Below, piece after piece: positions 53,181-62,616 of a DNA stretch of 64,000 nt. The notes under the pieces were generated by a model. The model saw only the letters and a list, made by a program, of their open reading frames with translations, was not told the DNA's origin and made no database searches. Position 1 is the first letter of the stretch. Each line of letters opens with the position of its first letter. Made by a program: the position numbers and the translations under genes. Origin of the DNA: Rheinheimera sp. SA_1 (GTDB taxonomy: Bacteria > Pseudomonadota > Gammaproteobacteria > Enterobacterales > Alteromonadaceae); the NCBI RefSeq assembly GCF_001669775.1, contig NZ_LXWK01000018.1, positions 310,001 to 374,000 on the forward strand, written 5' to 3'.

Positions 53181-56100
53181 ATGCACAATTCAGCAAAGCT
53201 TGGTATCTCCGGCAAGCTCGCGGCGCTCTTTAAACAAAACCAAATCACGCCGTTATTGGCGCTGGTGGGTTTTTTACTCGGTTTATTTGCGGTGCTGGTG
53301 ACACCCCGCGAAGAAGAGCCGCAAATTGAAGTCACCTTTGCCAATGTATTTATTCCCTATCCAGGCGCTTCTGCGGCGATGGTCGAGCGGCAAGTAGCCA
53401 TTCCAGCTGAAAAAATCATTGCCGAAATTGCGGGTGTCGAGCATGTCTATTCAGTGTCAGAACCAGGCCGCGCGGTATTAACAGTTCAGTTTACCGTTGG
53501 CGAGCCCCGTACCGATGCGCTGGTCAGGTTGTATAACGCTTTTTACGCCAAAGCCGACTGGCAACCGGCTGATAGCAATATCGGGCCGGTGCTGATTAAA
53601 CCCAAAGGCATCGACGATGTACCGGTGTTTGCGCTGACCTTGTGGAGTAAAAACCCGGCACTGACCCCTACAGATTTATTCAAAGCGGCCAAAGGGCTGG
53701 AAGAGCAATTACAACAAGTGGCTGGTAGCCGTGATATTTACAGTATCGGCGGTCCGGGCCAACAAGTGTCAGTGCGGTTGGATCCGGCGCGGTTACAGGC
53801 TTATCAACTGAGCCTGCCACAACTGCAACAAGCGTTAACGCAAAATAATACCCAGAGTCATAGCCTGGCCATGCTGGAAAATAACCAACAAATCCAGTTG
53901 CAGGCCGGTAACTTTTTAAGCTCGGCGGAACAAATAGGCCAGTTGGTGGTTGCAGTGCACCTGTCTGAAGCGACAGCAACGGGCGAAACTCAAGCACTTA
54001 GCCTGCCAGTTTATTTAGCCGATGTCGCCGACATTAGCTATGGCAGCGGCGAGCCGCAAACTTACGTGCAGCATCTGCAACTGCAAGATGGCAAACTACA
54101 GCAAAGCCCGGCGGTGACTATCGCCATCGCCAAACAACCAGGGAAAAATGCCGTTGATGTGACGCAGGCGCTGGAAACCAAGCTGGTGTATTTGCAGCAA
54201 CAATATCTGGCGCAGGATATCGAAGTCAGCATCAGCCGCAATTATGGCGACACCGCCAAAGACAAAGCCGACACCTTGATTCATAAACTGTTGTTCGCGA
54301 CCTTATCAGTGGTGTTGCTGGTTGGTTTTGCGCTCGGCTGGCGCGAAGCTTTTGTCGTCGGCATGGCGGTGATGATCACGCTGGCGCTGACGTTATTTGC
54401 GTCCTGGGCTTATGGTTTTACCCTGAACCGGGTGTCGTTATTTGCACTGATTTTCTCGATTGGCATTCTGGTCGACGACGCTATTGTGGTGGTGGAAAAC
54501 CTGCACCGGCATTGGCTGGAAGGTAAAACCACCCTCAGCGAAATTATTCCGCTGGCGGTGGAAGAAGTAGGTGCGCCGACAATTCTCGCCACTTTCACTG
54601 TAATCGCCGCTTTGCTGCCGATGGCTTTTGTCAGCGGGTTGATGGGGCCTTATATGAGCCCGATCCCAATTAACGCCAGTATGGGCATGCTGATTTCCTT
54701 GTTGGTGGCCTTTATTTTCACGCCCTGGTTATTTTTAAAAGTATTTGCCGGAAAACCAGCGCCCAAAAATACTGGCCATGATGATAGTAAGCTGCAGCAA
54801 CTTTTCAGCAAATTAATGAGCCCGTTTTTAAAGGCACGGCAGGGACGCAGCAACCGGCTGAAACTATTGTTCGGCTTGCTTGGCGCCATCGCGCTGTCGG
54901 TGCTATTGGTCACCAGTCAGATGGTGGTGCTAAAAATGCTGCCTTTTGATAATAAATCGGAGTTTCAGGTGGTGGTGGATTTACCTGAGGGCAGCACGCT
55001 GGAACAAACGCAGGCGGTGCTGAATCAGGTCAGTCTGGAACTGTTAAAACTTCCGGAAGTGACTCATTTACAAACTTATGCCGGTACCGCGGCGCCGATT
55101 AATTTTAATGGTTTAGTGCGGCAATATTATCTACGGCAATACCCGTGGCAGGGCGATGTACAAGTTAATCTGGCAGGCCGGTTGGATCGAGATGAACAAA
55201 GTCATGCCATTGCGCTGCGGGTCAGGCCAGTGTTGGCCGCATTGGAGAAAGCCACCGGCGCCAGTATCAAACTGGTCGAAGTACCGCCAGGCCCGCCGGT
55301 GATGGCGCCATTGGTGGCGGAAATATATGGCCCGGATTATCAAAGCCAGCTTGATGCCGCCACCGCCTTAATGCAAACCTTTGCTACAGTTGAGCATATC
55401 GTAGATATCGACAGTACGGTCGAAGCGCCGCAACCGCTGTGGCAACTGGTGGTGGATCAACAAAAAGCTGCGCAATTGGGCGTGTCGGTCGCGACCGTCA
55501 GCCAAGCTATTCAAATGGCGGTGCAAGGGGTCCATGCCGGTTATTTACGGGATGAGCACAGCCGCAGCCTGACGCCGGTGGTACTGAAGCTGCAACCAGG
55601 CGTCATCGCCGACTGGCAACAACTGGCGCTGCTGCCCATTCCGACGCAACAGGGCGGCACTGTCGCTTTATCTGAAGTGACCCAACGGATAAAAACCGTG
55701 CGCGAAAATACCATTTACCGCAAAGATTTAAGACCGGTGGTGTTTGTCACCGCCGATTTAGCCGGTGGCATCGACAGCCCGCTCTACGGCATGCTGGACG
55801 TGAAAAGTGAATTAGCCGACGCTTTAAACCCTGTTCCACAACGATTATTCAGCGCGCCGGATCACACCGATGAGCTCAGCATTAAATGGGATGGCGAATG
55901 GCAAATCACTTTTGAAACCTTCCGGGATATGGGGATTGCTTATGGCATTGGTTTGATTATGATTTACCTGTTGGTGGTGGCGCAGTTTAAATCTTATGGT
56001 GTGCCGCTGATTATTATGGCGCCTATTCCACTGACTTTAATCGGCATTATGCCGGGTCACTGGCTGCTGAATACCCAGTTCACTGCAACCTCGATGATCG

Positions 56101-56402
56101 GCATGATTGCGCTGGCTGGCATTATTGTGCGCAACTCAATTTTACTGGTCGATTATATTCAGCAGCAACTGGCGCAAGGTATCGCGCTGGAGCAAGCGGT
56201 GATCCACGCCTCTGCGGTGCGGGCGCGGCCGATTGTGCTGACCGGGTTAGCCGCAATGCTGGGAGCATTTTTTATTCTGGATGACCCGATCTTTGGCGGC
56301 CTGGCGGTCGCGCTGATATTCGGTATTCTGGTGTCCACCTTACTGACGCTGGTAGTGATCCCGGTGGTGTATTACGCCTATCATTATCAACGGAGCAGCT
56401 GA
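53181..56402 (+). CDS. RND efflux permease (AcrB/HAE family)
   Basis: The 1073-residue permease has 12 helices in two halves. TM4 motifs such as FALIFSIGILVDDAIVVVEN (near 420-440) carry the paired aspartates of the proton relay. Large periplasmic porter loops lie at about 60-350 and 600-890. The second-half motif GIIVRNSILLVDYIQQQ is typical. AAAGGAGCCGG precedes the ATG. The pair lacks its own TolC-type channel and local regulator; substrates cannot be predicted. Confidence 0.95.
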   Translation: MHNSAKLGISGKLAALFKQNQITPLLALVGFLLGLFAVLVTPREEEPQIEVTFANVFIPYPGASAAMVERQVAIPAEKIIAEIAGVEHVYSVSEPGRAVLTVQFTVGEPRTDALVRLYNAFYAKADWQPADSNIGPVLIKPKGIDDVPVFALTLWSKNPALTPTDLFKAAKGLEEQLQQVAGSRDIYSIGGPGQQVSVRLDPARLQAYQLSLPQLQQALTQNNTQSHSLAMLENNQQIQLQAGNFLSSAEQIGQLVVAVHLSEATATGETQALSLPVYLADVADISYGSGEPQTYVQHLQLQDGKLQQSPAVTIAIAKQPGKNAVDVTQALETKLVYLQQQYLAQDIEVSISRNYGDTAKDKADTLIHKLLFATLSVVLLVGFALGWREAFVVGMAVMITLALTLFASWAYGFTLNRVSLFALIFSIGILVDDAIVVVENLHRHWLEGKTTLSEIIPLAVEEVGAPTILATFTVIAALLPMAFVSGLMGPYMSPIPINASMGMLISLLVAFIFTPWLFLKVFAGKPAPKNTGHDDSKLQQLFSKLMSPFLKARQGRSNRLKLLFGLLGAIALSVLLVTSQMVVLKMLPFDNKSEFQVVVDLPEGSTLEQTQAVLNQVSLELLKLPEVTHLQTYAGTAAPINFNGLVRQYYLRQYPWQGDVQVNLAGRLDRDEQSHAIALRVRPVLAALEKATGASIKLVEVPPGPPVMAPLVAEIYGPDYQSQLDAATALMQTFATVEHIVDIDSTVEAPQPLWQLVVDQQKAAQLGVSVATVSQAIQMAVQGVHAGYLRDEHSRSLTPVVLKLQPGVIADWQQLALLPIPTQQGGTVALSEVTQRIKTVRENTIYRKDLRPVVFVTADLAGGIDSPLYGMLDVKSELADALNPVPQRLFSAPDHTDELSIKWDGEWQITFETFRDMGIAYGIGLIMIYLLVVAQFKSYGVPLIIMAPIPLTLIGIMPGHWLLNTQFTATSMIGMIALAGIIVRNSILLVDYIQQQLAQGIALEQAVIHASAVRARPIVLTGLAAMLGAFFILDDPIFGGLAVALIFGILVSTLLTLVVIPVVYYAYHYQRSS

Positions 56403-56421
56403 ACACGCTGCCCCAACAAAT

Positions 56422-57117
56422 TTAACGACGGCCTTTCATAAAATCAGCCCGTCCCAGCAGTGTTTTCAGCATTTTAAAGCGTGGTTTATCGCCATGCTTA
56501 AACACATTCAATGCTGGATGATGCGCATTAAACGCCAGACTGATGCGGGTAACGTCACCGCGATACGGCAACACCCGATGCCCGAGCCAACTGGGGAAAA
56601 TATACATGGTGCCATCAACCGGCGTCACCTGATATTCGGGCGTACGCAGCGGTACATTCAGACTGATATTCAGCGGACAACTTTGCTGATTGAGAAACAC
56701 AGTTTCACCGCCAACATCATCCCCACCGCAACGCACATAATAAAAACCGGAGGCGATAATACCGGAGCGGAAATGATCATGGGCTTTATTAAAATGGCCA
56801 CGTTCGTTGCAGTTGGCCCAAAGCTCTATTTGCCAGAGTGTTGGATCCAAAGGCGTCGGCAGCTGAAAATACTGCTCTGCCCACGCCGTTAACCGGGTAT
56901 AAATTTCGCTGACAAATTGCTGCAACGCCGGTAGTTGTACAAACTGCAAATCCGGCGGTGAATGCCAGCCACCAACATTGGTTTTATTCACCCCGAGCCT
57001 GGCTACCCGTAACTGCAGCACTTCCGCCACCAATTCTGGGTTCAGCGTTACCGCATCCTGCAACGTACTTTGCAAAATGTGGGTTGGGAATAACGAAATC
57101 GTTTGTAAATTTTGCAT
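56422..57117 (-). CDS. Putative 2OG-Fe(II) oxygenase, TIGR02466 type
   Basis: From ATG 57117 (MQNLQTISLFPTHILQSTLQ) the protein has 231 residues; a TTG five codons earlier is less likely. It shows IELWANCNERGHFNKAHDHF, SGIIASGFYYVRCGG, and MYIFPSWLGHRVLPYRGD, VTRISLAFN, the order of the TIGR02466 family. The iron ligands are presumably the histidine/aspartate of AHDHF, H of LGHRV, and R in TRISL for 2-oxoglutarate. Substrates are unknown. It is convergent with the RND permease, 19 bp apart. Confidence 0.82.
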   Translation of the reverse strand: MQNLQTISLFPTHILQSTLQDAVTLNPELVAEVLQLRVARLGVNKTNVGGWHSPPDLQFVQLPALQQFVSEIYTRLTAWAEQYFQLPTPLDPTLWQIELWANCNERGHFNKAHDHFRSGIIASGFYYVRCGGDDVGGETVFLNQQSCPLNISLNVPLRTPEYQVTPVDGTMYIFPSWLGHRVLPYRGDVTRISLAFNAHHPALNVFKHGDKPRFKMLKTLLGRADFMKGRR

Positions 57118-57371
57118 CGCTGAACAACTCAAAAAGCAGCTTGAAATGTGGCAATTTAATGGGGAATTTCATAGATAGCAAGAGCAGTCGTCGCCTAAGC
57201 GTTACCGGCCGGGATCTGACTTGTTGCGGCAGGTGGGGTTGAAACTGAACCGGTTTTTCTGACGTTGTACCGCAAACACCGAAATCTTTGGACCTGATCA
57301 CCGGTATTTCGCTGCAACCACAGGCAAGTCTGTCCCTTTTGTTTATCACAACACTAACACCGGAGCGAACA

Positions 57372-58364
57372 ATGAAAGTCATGTTCCTAACAACTACTTT
57401 GGCAGCAATGTCGCTGCTGAGCCTGAATCCCACCAATGCCAGCGCCGCCACTGCTGCCACCCCGGATCAATTTATCAGCACCTTCGCCAAAATCTTCGGT
57501 GAGCACAAAGGTGAACGTAAAGGCCACGCTAAAGGCGTTTGCTTTAGCGGCGAATTTCAAGGGGATATAACGCTGGCAACTTACAGCGACTCACCTTTAT
57601 TCAGCGGCGACGTCTTTCCACTGACCGGCCGGTTTTCAATGGCTGGCGGCAACCCCAATGCAGCGGAAAACAGCCGTAGCCCACGAGGTTTTACCGCACA
57701 AATTAAGCTCAGCAATGGTGAACTACAGCATTTTGCACTGTTATCCACGCCGGTATTTGGTGCCAAAGATCCGGATAGCTTTTTGGGTTTGTTGCAAGCC
57801 ACTATTCCCGATGCCGCCACCGGCAAGCCGGACCCCACAAAAATTGCCGCTTATCGTAAAGCCCACCCGGATACCCAACTGCAGGCTGAGTACCTTTCGA
57901 AAACCGCACCACCTGCCAGCTACGGCAGCACCCCTTATTTTGGTTTGCATAGCTTTTACCTGAACAATGCCAGCGGTAAACAACAGGCCGTGCGCTGGCA
58001 AATAACGCCGGTCGATGGCGTCAAAGGCTTAACCGCCAGCGAAATTGCCGCGCCAGCCAAAGACTTTCTGCTGCAGCGGTTAACGGAACGTCTGCAACAA
58101 GGTGCACTGAAATTTAAACTGGAACTGGTATTGGCAGAACCGGGTTATCCACTGCTGGATCCGTCACAAGCCTGGCCCGCCAGCAGTAAAGTTGTGGCTG
58201 GCGGTGAATTTCGTATCACTCAAAGTGGTGGCGATCAGTGTAAAAACATCAACTTCGACCCGAACGTGCTAGCAAGCGGCATTACCCCTTCGGCCGATCC
58301 GGTGCTGTTGATGCGCTCCGGCGCTTACGCTATTTCATTCGGGAAGCGGCTGAGCGGACAGTAA
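57372..58364 (+). CDS. Periplasmic catalase-related peroxidase
   Basis: From ATG 57372 the 330-residue protein has a signal peptide (MKVMFLTTTLAAMSLLSLNP, cleavage near ASA, residue 25). The reduced catalase fold shows GHAKGVCFSGEFQGD (distal histidine H52), FPLTGRFSMAGGNPNA, and the proximal heme tyrosine region LLMRSGAYAISFGKRL. Members of this short catalase family, such as SrpA, act as peroxidases with organic donors in the periplasm. GGAGCGAACA precedes the ATG. Confidence 0.9.
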   Translation: MKVMFLTTTLAAMSLLSLNPTNASAATAATPDQFISTFAKIFGEHKGERKGHAKGVCFSGEFQGDITLATYSDSPLFSGDVFPLTGRFSMAGGNPNAAENSRSPRGFTAQIKLSNGELQHFALLSTPVFGAKDPDSFLGLLQATIPDAATGKPDPTKIAAYRKAHPDTQLQAEYLSKTAPPASYGSTPYFGLHSFYLNNASGKQQAVRWQITPVDGVKGLTASEIAAPAKDFLLQRLTERLQQGALKFKLELVLAEPGYPLLDPSQAWPASSKVVAGGEFRITQSGGDQCKNINFDPNVLASGITPSADPVLLMRSGAYAISFGKRLSGQ

Positions 58365-58436
58365 TAAAGTTGCGGTGCATTACAACCATTTCAGTGGCAA
58401 CATCCGACAGTGTTTGCACACACCAAGGAATTCAGC

Positions 58437-59501
58437 ATGAAAACAATAATGACTCACACTTTAGTCGCAGGCTTGATTTTAACTTTGCCCATATTCACGC
58501 AAGCCCAAACGAAAATAGACCTGACAACACTGGATAACGCCATGACCGGGCCACGCAGCCAGGTGTTGGTGCTTGGTACTGTGCATTTAAGTGAATTACC
58601 GGCAGGGTTTGATGCTAAAACACTAAACCCGCTATTAGAACGCTTGGCCCGTTTTAAGCCAGACATTATCACCATCGAAGCCTTGTCCGGTGAAGAATGC
58701 GACTTGGCGCTGCGGCATCCGGCCAAATATGGCGCCGATTATTGTGCCTCGACAACACTTGCGAAAACCGCAACCGGGTTGGACGTGCCGGCAGCGATGG
58801 ACGCAGTCGATACCATGTTAAAAACCTTTCCGGCAAAACCGACGCCAGCACAGCGTCGTCAGTTGGCGGCGTTGTTTTTGGCCGCCAATGACCGGGCTTC
58901 AGCTTATGTGCAATGGCTGCAGTTGGCGTCAGTCGAGCAACGTGCCGGGGACGGTTTGACTGAAACTCTGGTGACGATGCTTGGCGAAATCAGCCAGCGT
59001 AATAATGAAAATTATCAGATCGCTGCGCGCCTTGCAGCACGACTGGGTCTGCAACGGGTGTTCGCCACCGACAATCACACCGGCGACAATATCGCCTACA
59101 CCGATAAAGACGCTTTTGGCCGGGAAGTGATGGCTGCCTGGGGTGCCGGCCGCGGTGCTTTTGATCAACGCGAACCGCAGGTGCAGGCGTTGACCAAAGC
59201 TGCAGATCTGCTACCGCTGTATCGATATATCAATGAGCCCGCCCATTTACAGGTGCTGGCCGAAGTGAACGTCAGCGCCGCGCTCCGGGCCAAATCGACG
59301 GCCGGTTATCCACAGATATGGGTCAGTGGCTGGGATATCCGCAACCTGCGAATGGTTGCCAATATCGCAGAAACATTCCGCGAAAAACCCGGCGCCCGGG
59401 TGCTGTCAGTAGTCGGCGTTTCGCACAAACCCTGGTTTGATCAATGGCTTGGTCAACTACAGGGCGTAGATGTGGTGGATGTAAGGGCGGTGTTGAAGTA
59501 A
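58437..59501 (+). CDS. DUF5694/TraB-like exported protein
   Basis: From ATG 58437 the 354-residue protein has a signal peptide (MKTIMTHTLVAGLILTLPIF, ending TQAQ). The pattern VLVLGTVHLSELPAGF, then DIITIEALSG, then VLSVVGVSHKPWF matches the TraB/GumN/TIKI-like superfamily, whose metal- or protease-like site uses GxxH and the later GxxH. Its role is unknown. It lies 72 bases downstream of the peroxidase and is preceded by AAGGAATTC. Confidence 0.75.
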   Translation: MKTIMTHTLVAGLILTLPIFTQAQTKIDLTTLDNAMTGPRSQVLVLGTVHLSELPAGFDAKTLNPLLERLARFKPDIITIEALSGEECDLALRHPAKYGADYCASTTLAKTATGLDVPAAMDAVDTMLKTFPAKPTPAQRRQLAALFLAANDRASAYVQWLQLASVEQRAGDGLTETLVTMLGEISQRNNENYQIAARLAARLGLQRVFATDNHTGDNIAYTDKDAFGREVMAAWGAGRGAFDQREPQVQALTKAADLLPLYRYINEPAHLQVLAEVNVSAALRAKSTAGYPQIWVSGWDIRNLRMVANIAETFREKPGARVLSVVGVSHKPWFDQWLGQLQGVDVVDVRAVLK

Positions 59502-59626
59502 GGCTGACTGGCTTATTGCAGGCTTACCAATGAGAGACATTCCTGGCCTTTGGCCGTCTATTTACTTAATTTCGGAGCTGATCAACACTGATGGCAACGA
59601 AACTCTTACGGCATCGGTGCCGGTTG

Positions 59627-60190
59627 CTATTTCAAATGTTGATACAACCAGCCATTTTGCGATTCGCCATGATTGGTCTGTTGATCATAAGCTGCATTCT
59701 CGTCTTTGAGTTTAGTCATTAACTCATTCCCGATTGCGTTCGCCGCGTGCTCTAGCTCTTTACAGCTGGCAAAAGTGCCCACAGCTTTAATTTTCGTATC
59801 AATTTCTTTTGCGGTAGCAACAGCGAGCTCACCATGGCCCAGTTCGTGAAGTTCCAGCTGTGGGTACCAGCTTGCCCAAACATCCTGAACCTCTTTCGCC
59901 GCGGCTTCGAGTTTTGGCATGGTATACACCAAGTCTAACGTCGTTTTAACTGCAGTGAGTTTGCATTGATGCAGACTGTTGTTCCACCAAAACTGCCATT
60001 TAATGTAATAAGCGGCGTGGCCGTGAAAAACTTTGCCATCCTGTCTGATCGGTGAAGCTTGGTTCAAAGATTCACTTAGCTGTTCCTTCGACGACGCTGA
60101 TACTTTGTAATGAATATACTTTTCATTGATGACAACTTCAGCACTGGCGATCACAAAGTAAAAAGCACTGAAGATAATTAAGTATTTCAA
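59627..60190 (-). CDS. DUF922 family secreted zinc-dependent protease
   Basis: The 187-residue protein starts with TTG at 60190, supported by AAGGAG 6 bases upstream. It has a signal peptide (MKYLIIFSAFYFVIASA) and the DUF922 zinc motif HELGHGELA (H115-H119) after VWASWYPQLEL. The N-terminal part HYKVSASSKEQLSESLNQAS and the GKVFHGHAAY segment also fit DUF922. Substrates are unknown. Confidence 0.87.
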   Translation of the reverse strand: MKYLIIFSAFYFVIASAEVVINEKYIHYKVSASSKEQLSESLNQASPIRQDGKVFHGHAAYYIKWQFWWNNSLHQCKLTAVKTTLDLVYTMPKLEAAAKEVQDVWASWYPQLELHELGHGELAVATAKEIDTKIKAVGTFASCKELEHAANAIGNELMTKLKDENAAYDQQTNHGESQNGWLYQHLK

Positions 60191-60266
60191 AGACTTCTCC
60201 TTATTTTACAGCAAAAAACGTCCGCGCTAAGCCAACACAGTTCACTCAAAATGATTCAATGAGGCC

Positions 60267-60311
60267 CACATTTCAGGACACCCACATTTAGCACATTTCA
60301 GGACACCCACA
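60267..60311. repeat. Tandem 25-bp repeat, two units
   Basis: CACATTTCAGGACACCCACA occurs at 60267-60286 and again at 60292-60311, with TTTAG between. It lies between the DUF922 promoter and the end of the LytTR gene. The sequence type resembles short mobile repeats found many times in related genomes. Confidence 0.7.
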
Positions 60312-60322
60312 AAAAGCAACCA

Positions 60323-61282
60323 TCAGCCCGCAGCCTGAAATCGGGTTCGAAACTGTTCTTTAAACCGCCTCGATAACGCCAGTTGTTGGCCGTTCTTCAG
60401 TACCAGTTCGCCATCGCCGCTGGGTTGGTAGCTGATATTGTCGATATGCCGATGGTTGACGGCGAAGCTGCGGTGGATGCGGCTAAAACCCTGAAGTTCC
60501 AGTTGCAACATGGTTTGGCTGAGCGTAGCGCGTAACGGGTAAATGCGGCCTTTGCAATGCAGGTTGACGTAATTGCCGCAGGCTTCAAGCCACTCTATGT
60601 CACTGATCGCCACCAGAAATTCGCGGTCGAGTTTTTTCACTAAAAAGTGCTGTGGCGAGTTGGGTTGAAGGGGAACTGCCGCTGTTACAGCTTCATTTTC
60701 GGTGTTCTGTCCGGCTTTCACGCCCGGCTCATCATCGCCACTGATCAAGGTCGCATCGCCGGTCAGCCGGTGATAGACAAATTGCAACAACTGATACAAC
60801 CCGAGCAGAAACAGATAACCCCAGGCATCTTTGCGGTATTCATAAAACAATTCCCGCAACCAGGGGCCAAAGTCGTAACCACGACCAAGCAGGCCATAGA
60901 CTAACTCCCGGCAACCAACCATCAGACCGGTGTGCGCCAGTGAAAATAATAACGAGCCGAGCAGATGTGCCAGCAGCAAAGCGCGTAACTGAGTGAGCCG
61001 CAGCGGATGACGATCAAACCACCAGACTAGCAACGGCGCCAATAACAAAGTCGCCAACATGCTGCTGTATTCCCACAAAAACGGTTCCCACAACGGCAGC
61101 ATATTACCGGGTTGCCGGTTGTGTTCCATCCAGACAGATGTTGCGTTGATAGTGTTGTTCAGTAATATATAAAGCGCCAACGCCAAATAACTATACAACA
61201 CCTTATGCCGCTCAAAACGCTGTAGCCAATTAATCCGTTCACCGTTGGTCACAACCATCCACCTCTTAACCCTGAAATCCAC
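60323..61282 (-). CDS. Membrane-bound LytTR DNA-binding regulator
   Basis: The 319-residue protein has four membrane helices (about 28-46, 70-88, 98-125, 150-170), then a linker rich in A, E and P. The LytTR DNA-binding domain (about 210-319) has ISDIEWLEACGNYVNLHCKG and RIHRSFAVNHRHID. Membrane-anchored LytTR proteins may sense signals directly without a kinase. The GTG at 61282 is the first start; an ATG at 61258 or a GTG at 61252 may be used. It is divergent from the acyltransferase at 61366, a likely target. Confidence 0.88.
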   Translation of the reverse strand: MDFRVKRWMVVTNGERINWLQRFERHKVLYSYLALALYILLNNTINATSVWMEHNRQPGNMLPLWEPFLWEYSSMLATLLLAPLLVWWFDRHPLRLTQLRALLLAHLLGSLLFSLAHTGLMVGCRELVYGLLGRGYDFGPWLRELFYEYRKDAWGYLFLLGLYQLLQFVYHRLTGDATLISGDDEPGVKAGQNTENEAVTAAVPLQPNSPQHFLVKKLDREFLVAISDIEWLEACGNYVNLHCKGRIYPLRATLSQTMLQLELQGFSRIHRSFAVNHRHIDNISYQPSGDGELVLKNGQQLALSRRFKEQFRTRFQAAG

Positions 61283-61365
61283 AGCTTAGCCACCGGGCGC
61301 TTGGCGTGGCCCCTGCGCTCCGACATGCTGCATTCCATCAAGCCTCAACCCACTGGAGTCACAGC

Positions 61366-62607
61366 ATGACACAAACTGAAATTAGCCGTCGAGATGTACC
61401 TGACATAGGCCGCCGTTACGATCTGGACTGGTTGCGCATTCTGGCCTTTGCCGTGCTGATCTTATACCACGTCGGTATGTATTACGTGGCCGATTGGGAC
61501 TGGCATATCAAAAGCAGCGTCACCAGCGTGGTATTACAGGACTGGATGATCCTGACCAATCCGTGGCGGATGTCGTTATTGTTTTTATTAAGTGCGATGG
61601 CGCTGAGTCTGGTTCAGCAAAAAGTTGGCGCTGCGGCTTTATTACGCAACCGCAGCAGCAGGTTATTGATCCCACTCCTGTTTGGCATGTTCGTGATCGT
61701 TACGCCGCAGGTGTATTTTGAAGCACTGAGTCAGGATTTAATTGAACCCGGTTATCTGGCGTTCTGGTGGCAATATATTAATCCTTCGACCGATTTACTG
61801 GTGGATCATCACAGTCCGATTGGCCTGCTGACCTGGAATCACCTGTGGTTTTTACCTTACTTATGGTGCTATACCATGCTGGTGTTACTCTGCCGCAAGC
61901 CGCTGAATGCGCTGGCGAAAGTCTTGCAACCTGTCCCAGGCCGCTATGCCTTGTTAGCACTAGTTTTGATATTTGTACCCATTGTTTATTTCCTGCAACC
62001 GCTGTTCGAAACAACGCATGCCTTGGTGGATGATTGGTACAGCCATGCCAAATATGTTGCGGTGTTTATTGCCGGTTATTTGCTGGCGCAGCATAAAAGC
62101 TGGTGGCAAGCGGTGATTGACCATCGCCGCTGGTTTTTGGCACTGGCACTTTGCTGTTATAGCTTTGCAATTGCCGATCGGCATGACGTGTTTCCGGCAT
62201 TGGCGGCGCAGTTTGACCATTCGGTGTCTGTGCAGTTGGTGTACCGCTTAAATTCGGTGCTGAATCATTGGGGCTGGTTGTTGGCGGTGCTTGGATATGC
62301 AGGGTTTTGGCTGAACCGGCCGGCGTTCAGCTTTGATCAAGACGGCAAAATCCGTCGTTATTGCACAGTCGCCATTTTGCCTTGTTACATGCTGCATCAG
62401 AGCTTGACCATTGTGTTTGCCAGCTGGCTAAAACCACTGGCAATCCCGGTTAGCATCGAAGCGCCGTTGCTGATTATCCTGACCTTCGCCGGATGTATAG
62501 CAGGTTTTGAACTGATCCGTCGCCTTGCACTGCTGCGCTGGTTGTGTGGCATGACGCCGCTGCAACAACCAACTGCCGCGAAGCAGAAGGTGTTAGCAGT
62601 GGCTTAA
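61366..62607 (+). CDS. Membrane acyltransferase (acyltransferase-3 / OpgC-like)
   Basis: From ATG 61366 (MTQTEISRRDVPDIGRRYDL) the 413-residue protein has about ten helices. The family start DLDWLRILAFAVLILYHVGM carries the catalytic histidine of the RxxAxxxVxxxH type, and LTWNHLWFLPYLWCY is typical of the subgroup. It transfers acyl groups to exported sugars or lipids; the substrate is unknown. GGAG lies 7 bases upstream. The longer frame from 61306 has no start signal. It ends 9 bp from the convergent RND gene. Confidence 0.88.
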   Translation: MTQTEISRRDVPDIGRRYDLDWLRILAFAVLILYHVGMYYVADWDWHIKSSVTSVVLQDWMILTNPWRMSLLFLLSAMALSLVQQKVGAAALLRNRSSRLLIPLLFGMFVIVTPQVYFEALSQDLIEPGYLAFWWQYINPSTDLLVDHHSPIGLLTWNHLWFLPYLWCYTMLVLLCRKPLNALAKVLQPVPGRYALLALVLIFVPIVYFLQPLFETTHALVDDWYSHAKYVAVFIAGYLLAQHKSWWQAVIDHRRWFLALALCCYSFAIADRHDVFPALAAQFDHSVSVQLVYRLNSVLNHWGWLLAVLGYAGFWLNRPAFSFDQDGKIRRYCTVAILPCYMLHQSLTIVFASWLKPLAIPVSIEAPLLIILTFAGCIAGFELIRRLALLRWLCGMTPLQQPTAAKQKVLAVA

Positions 62608-62616
62608 ACTCAATAT

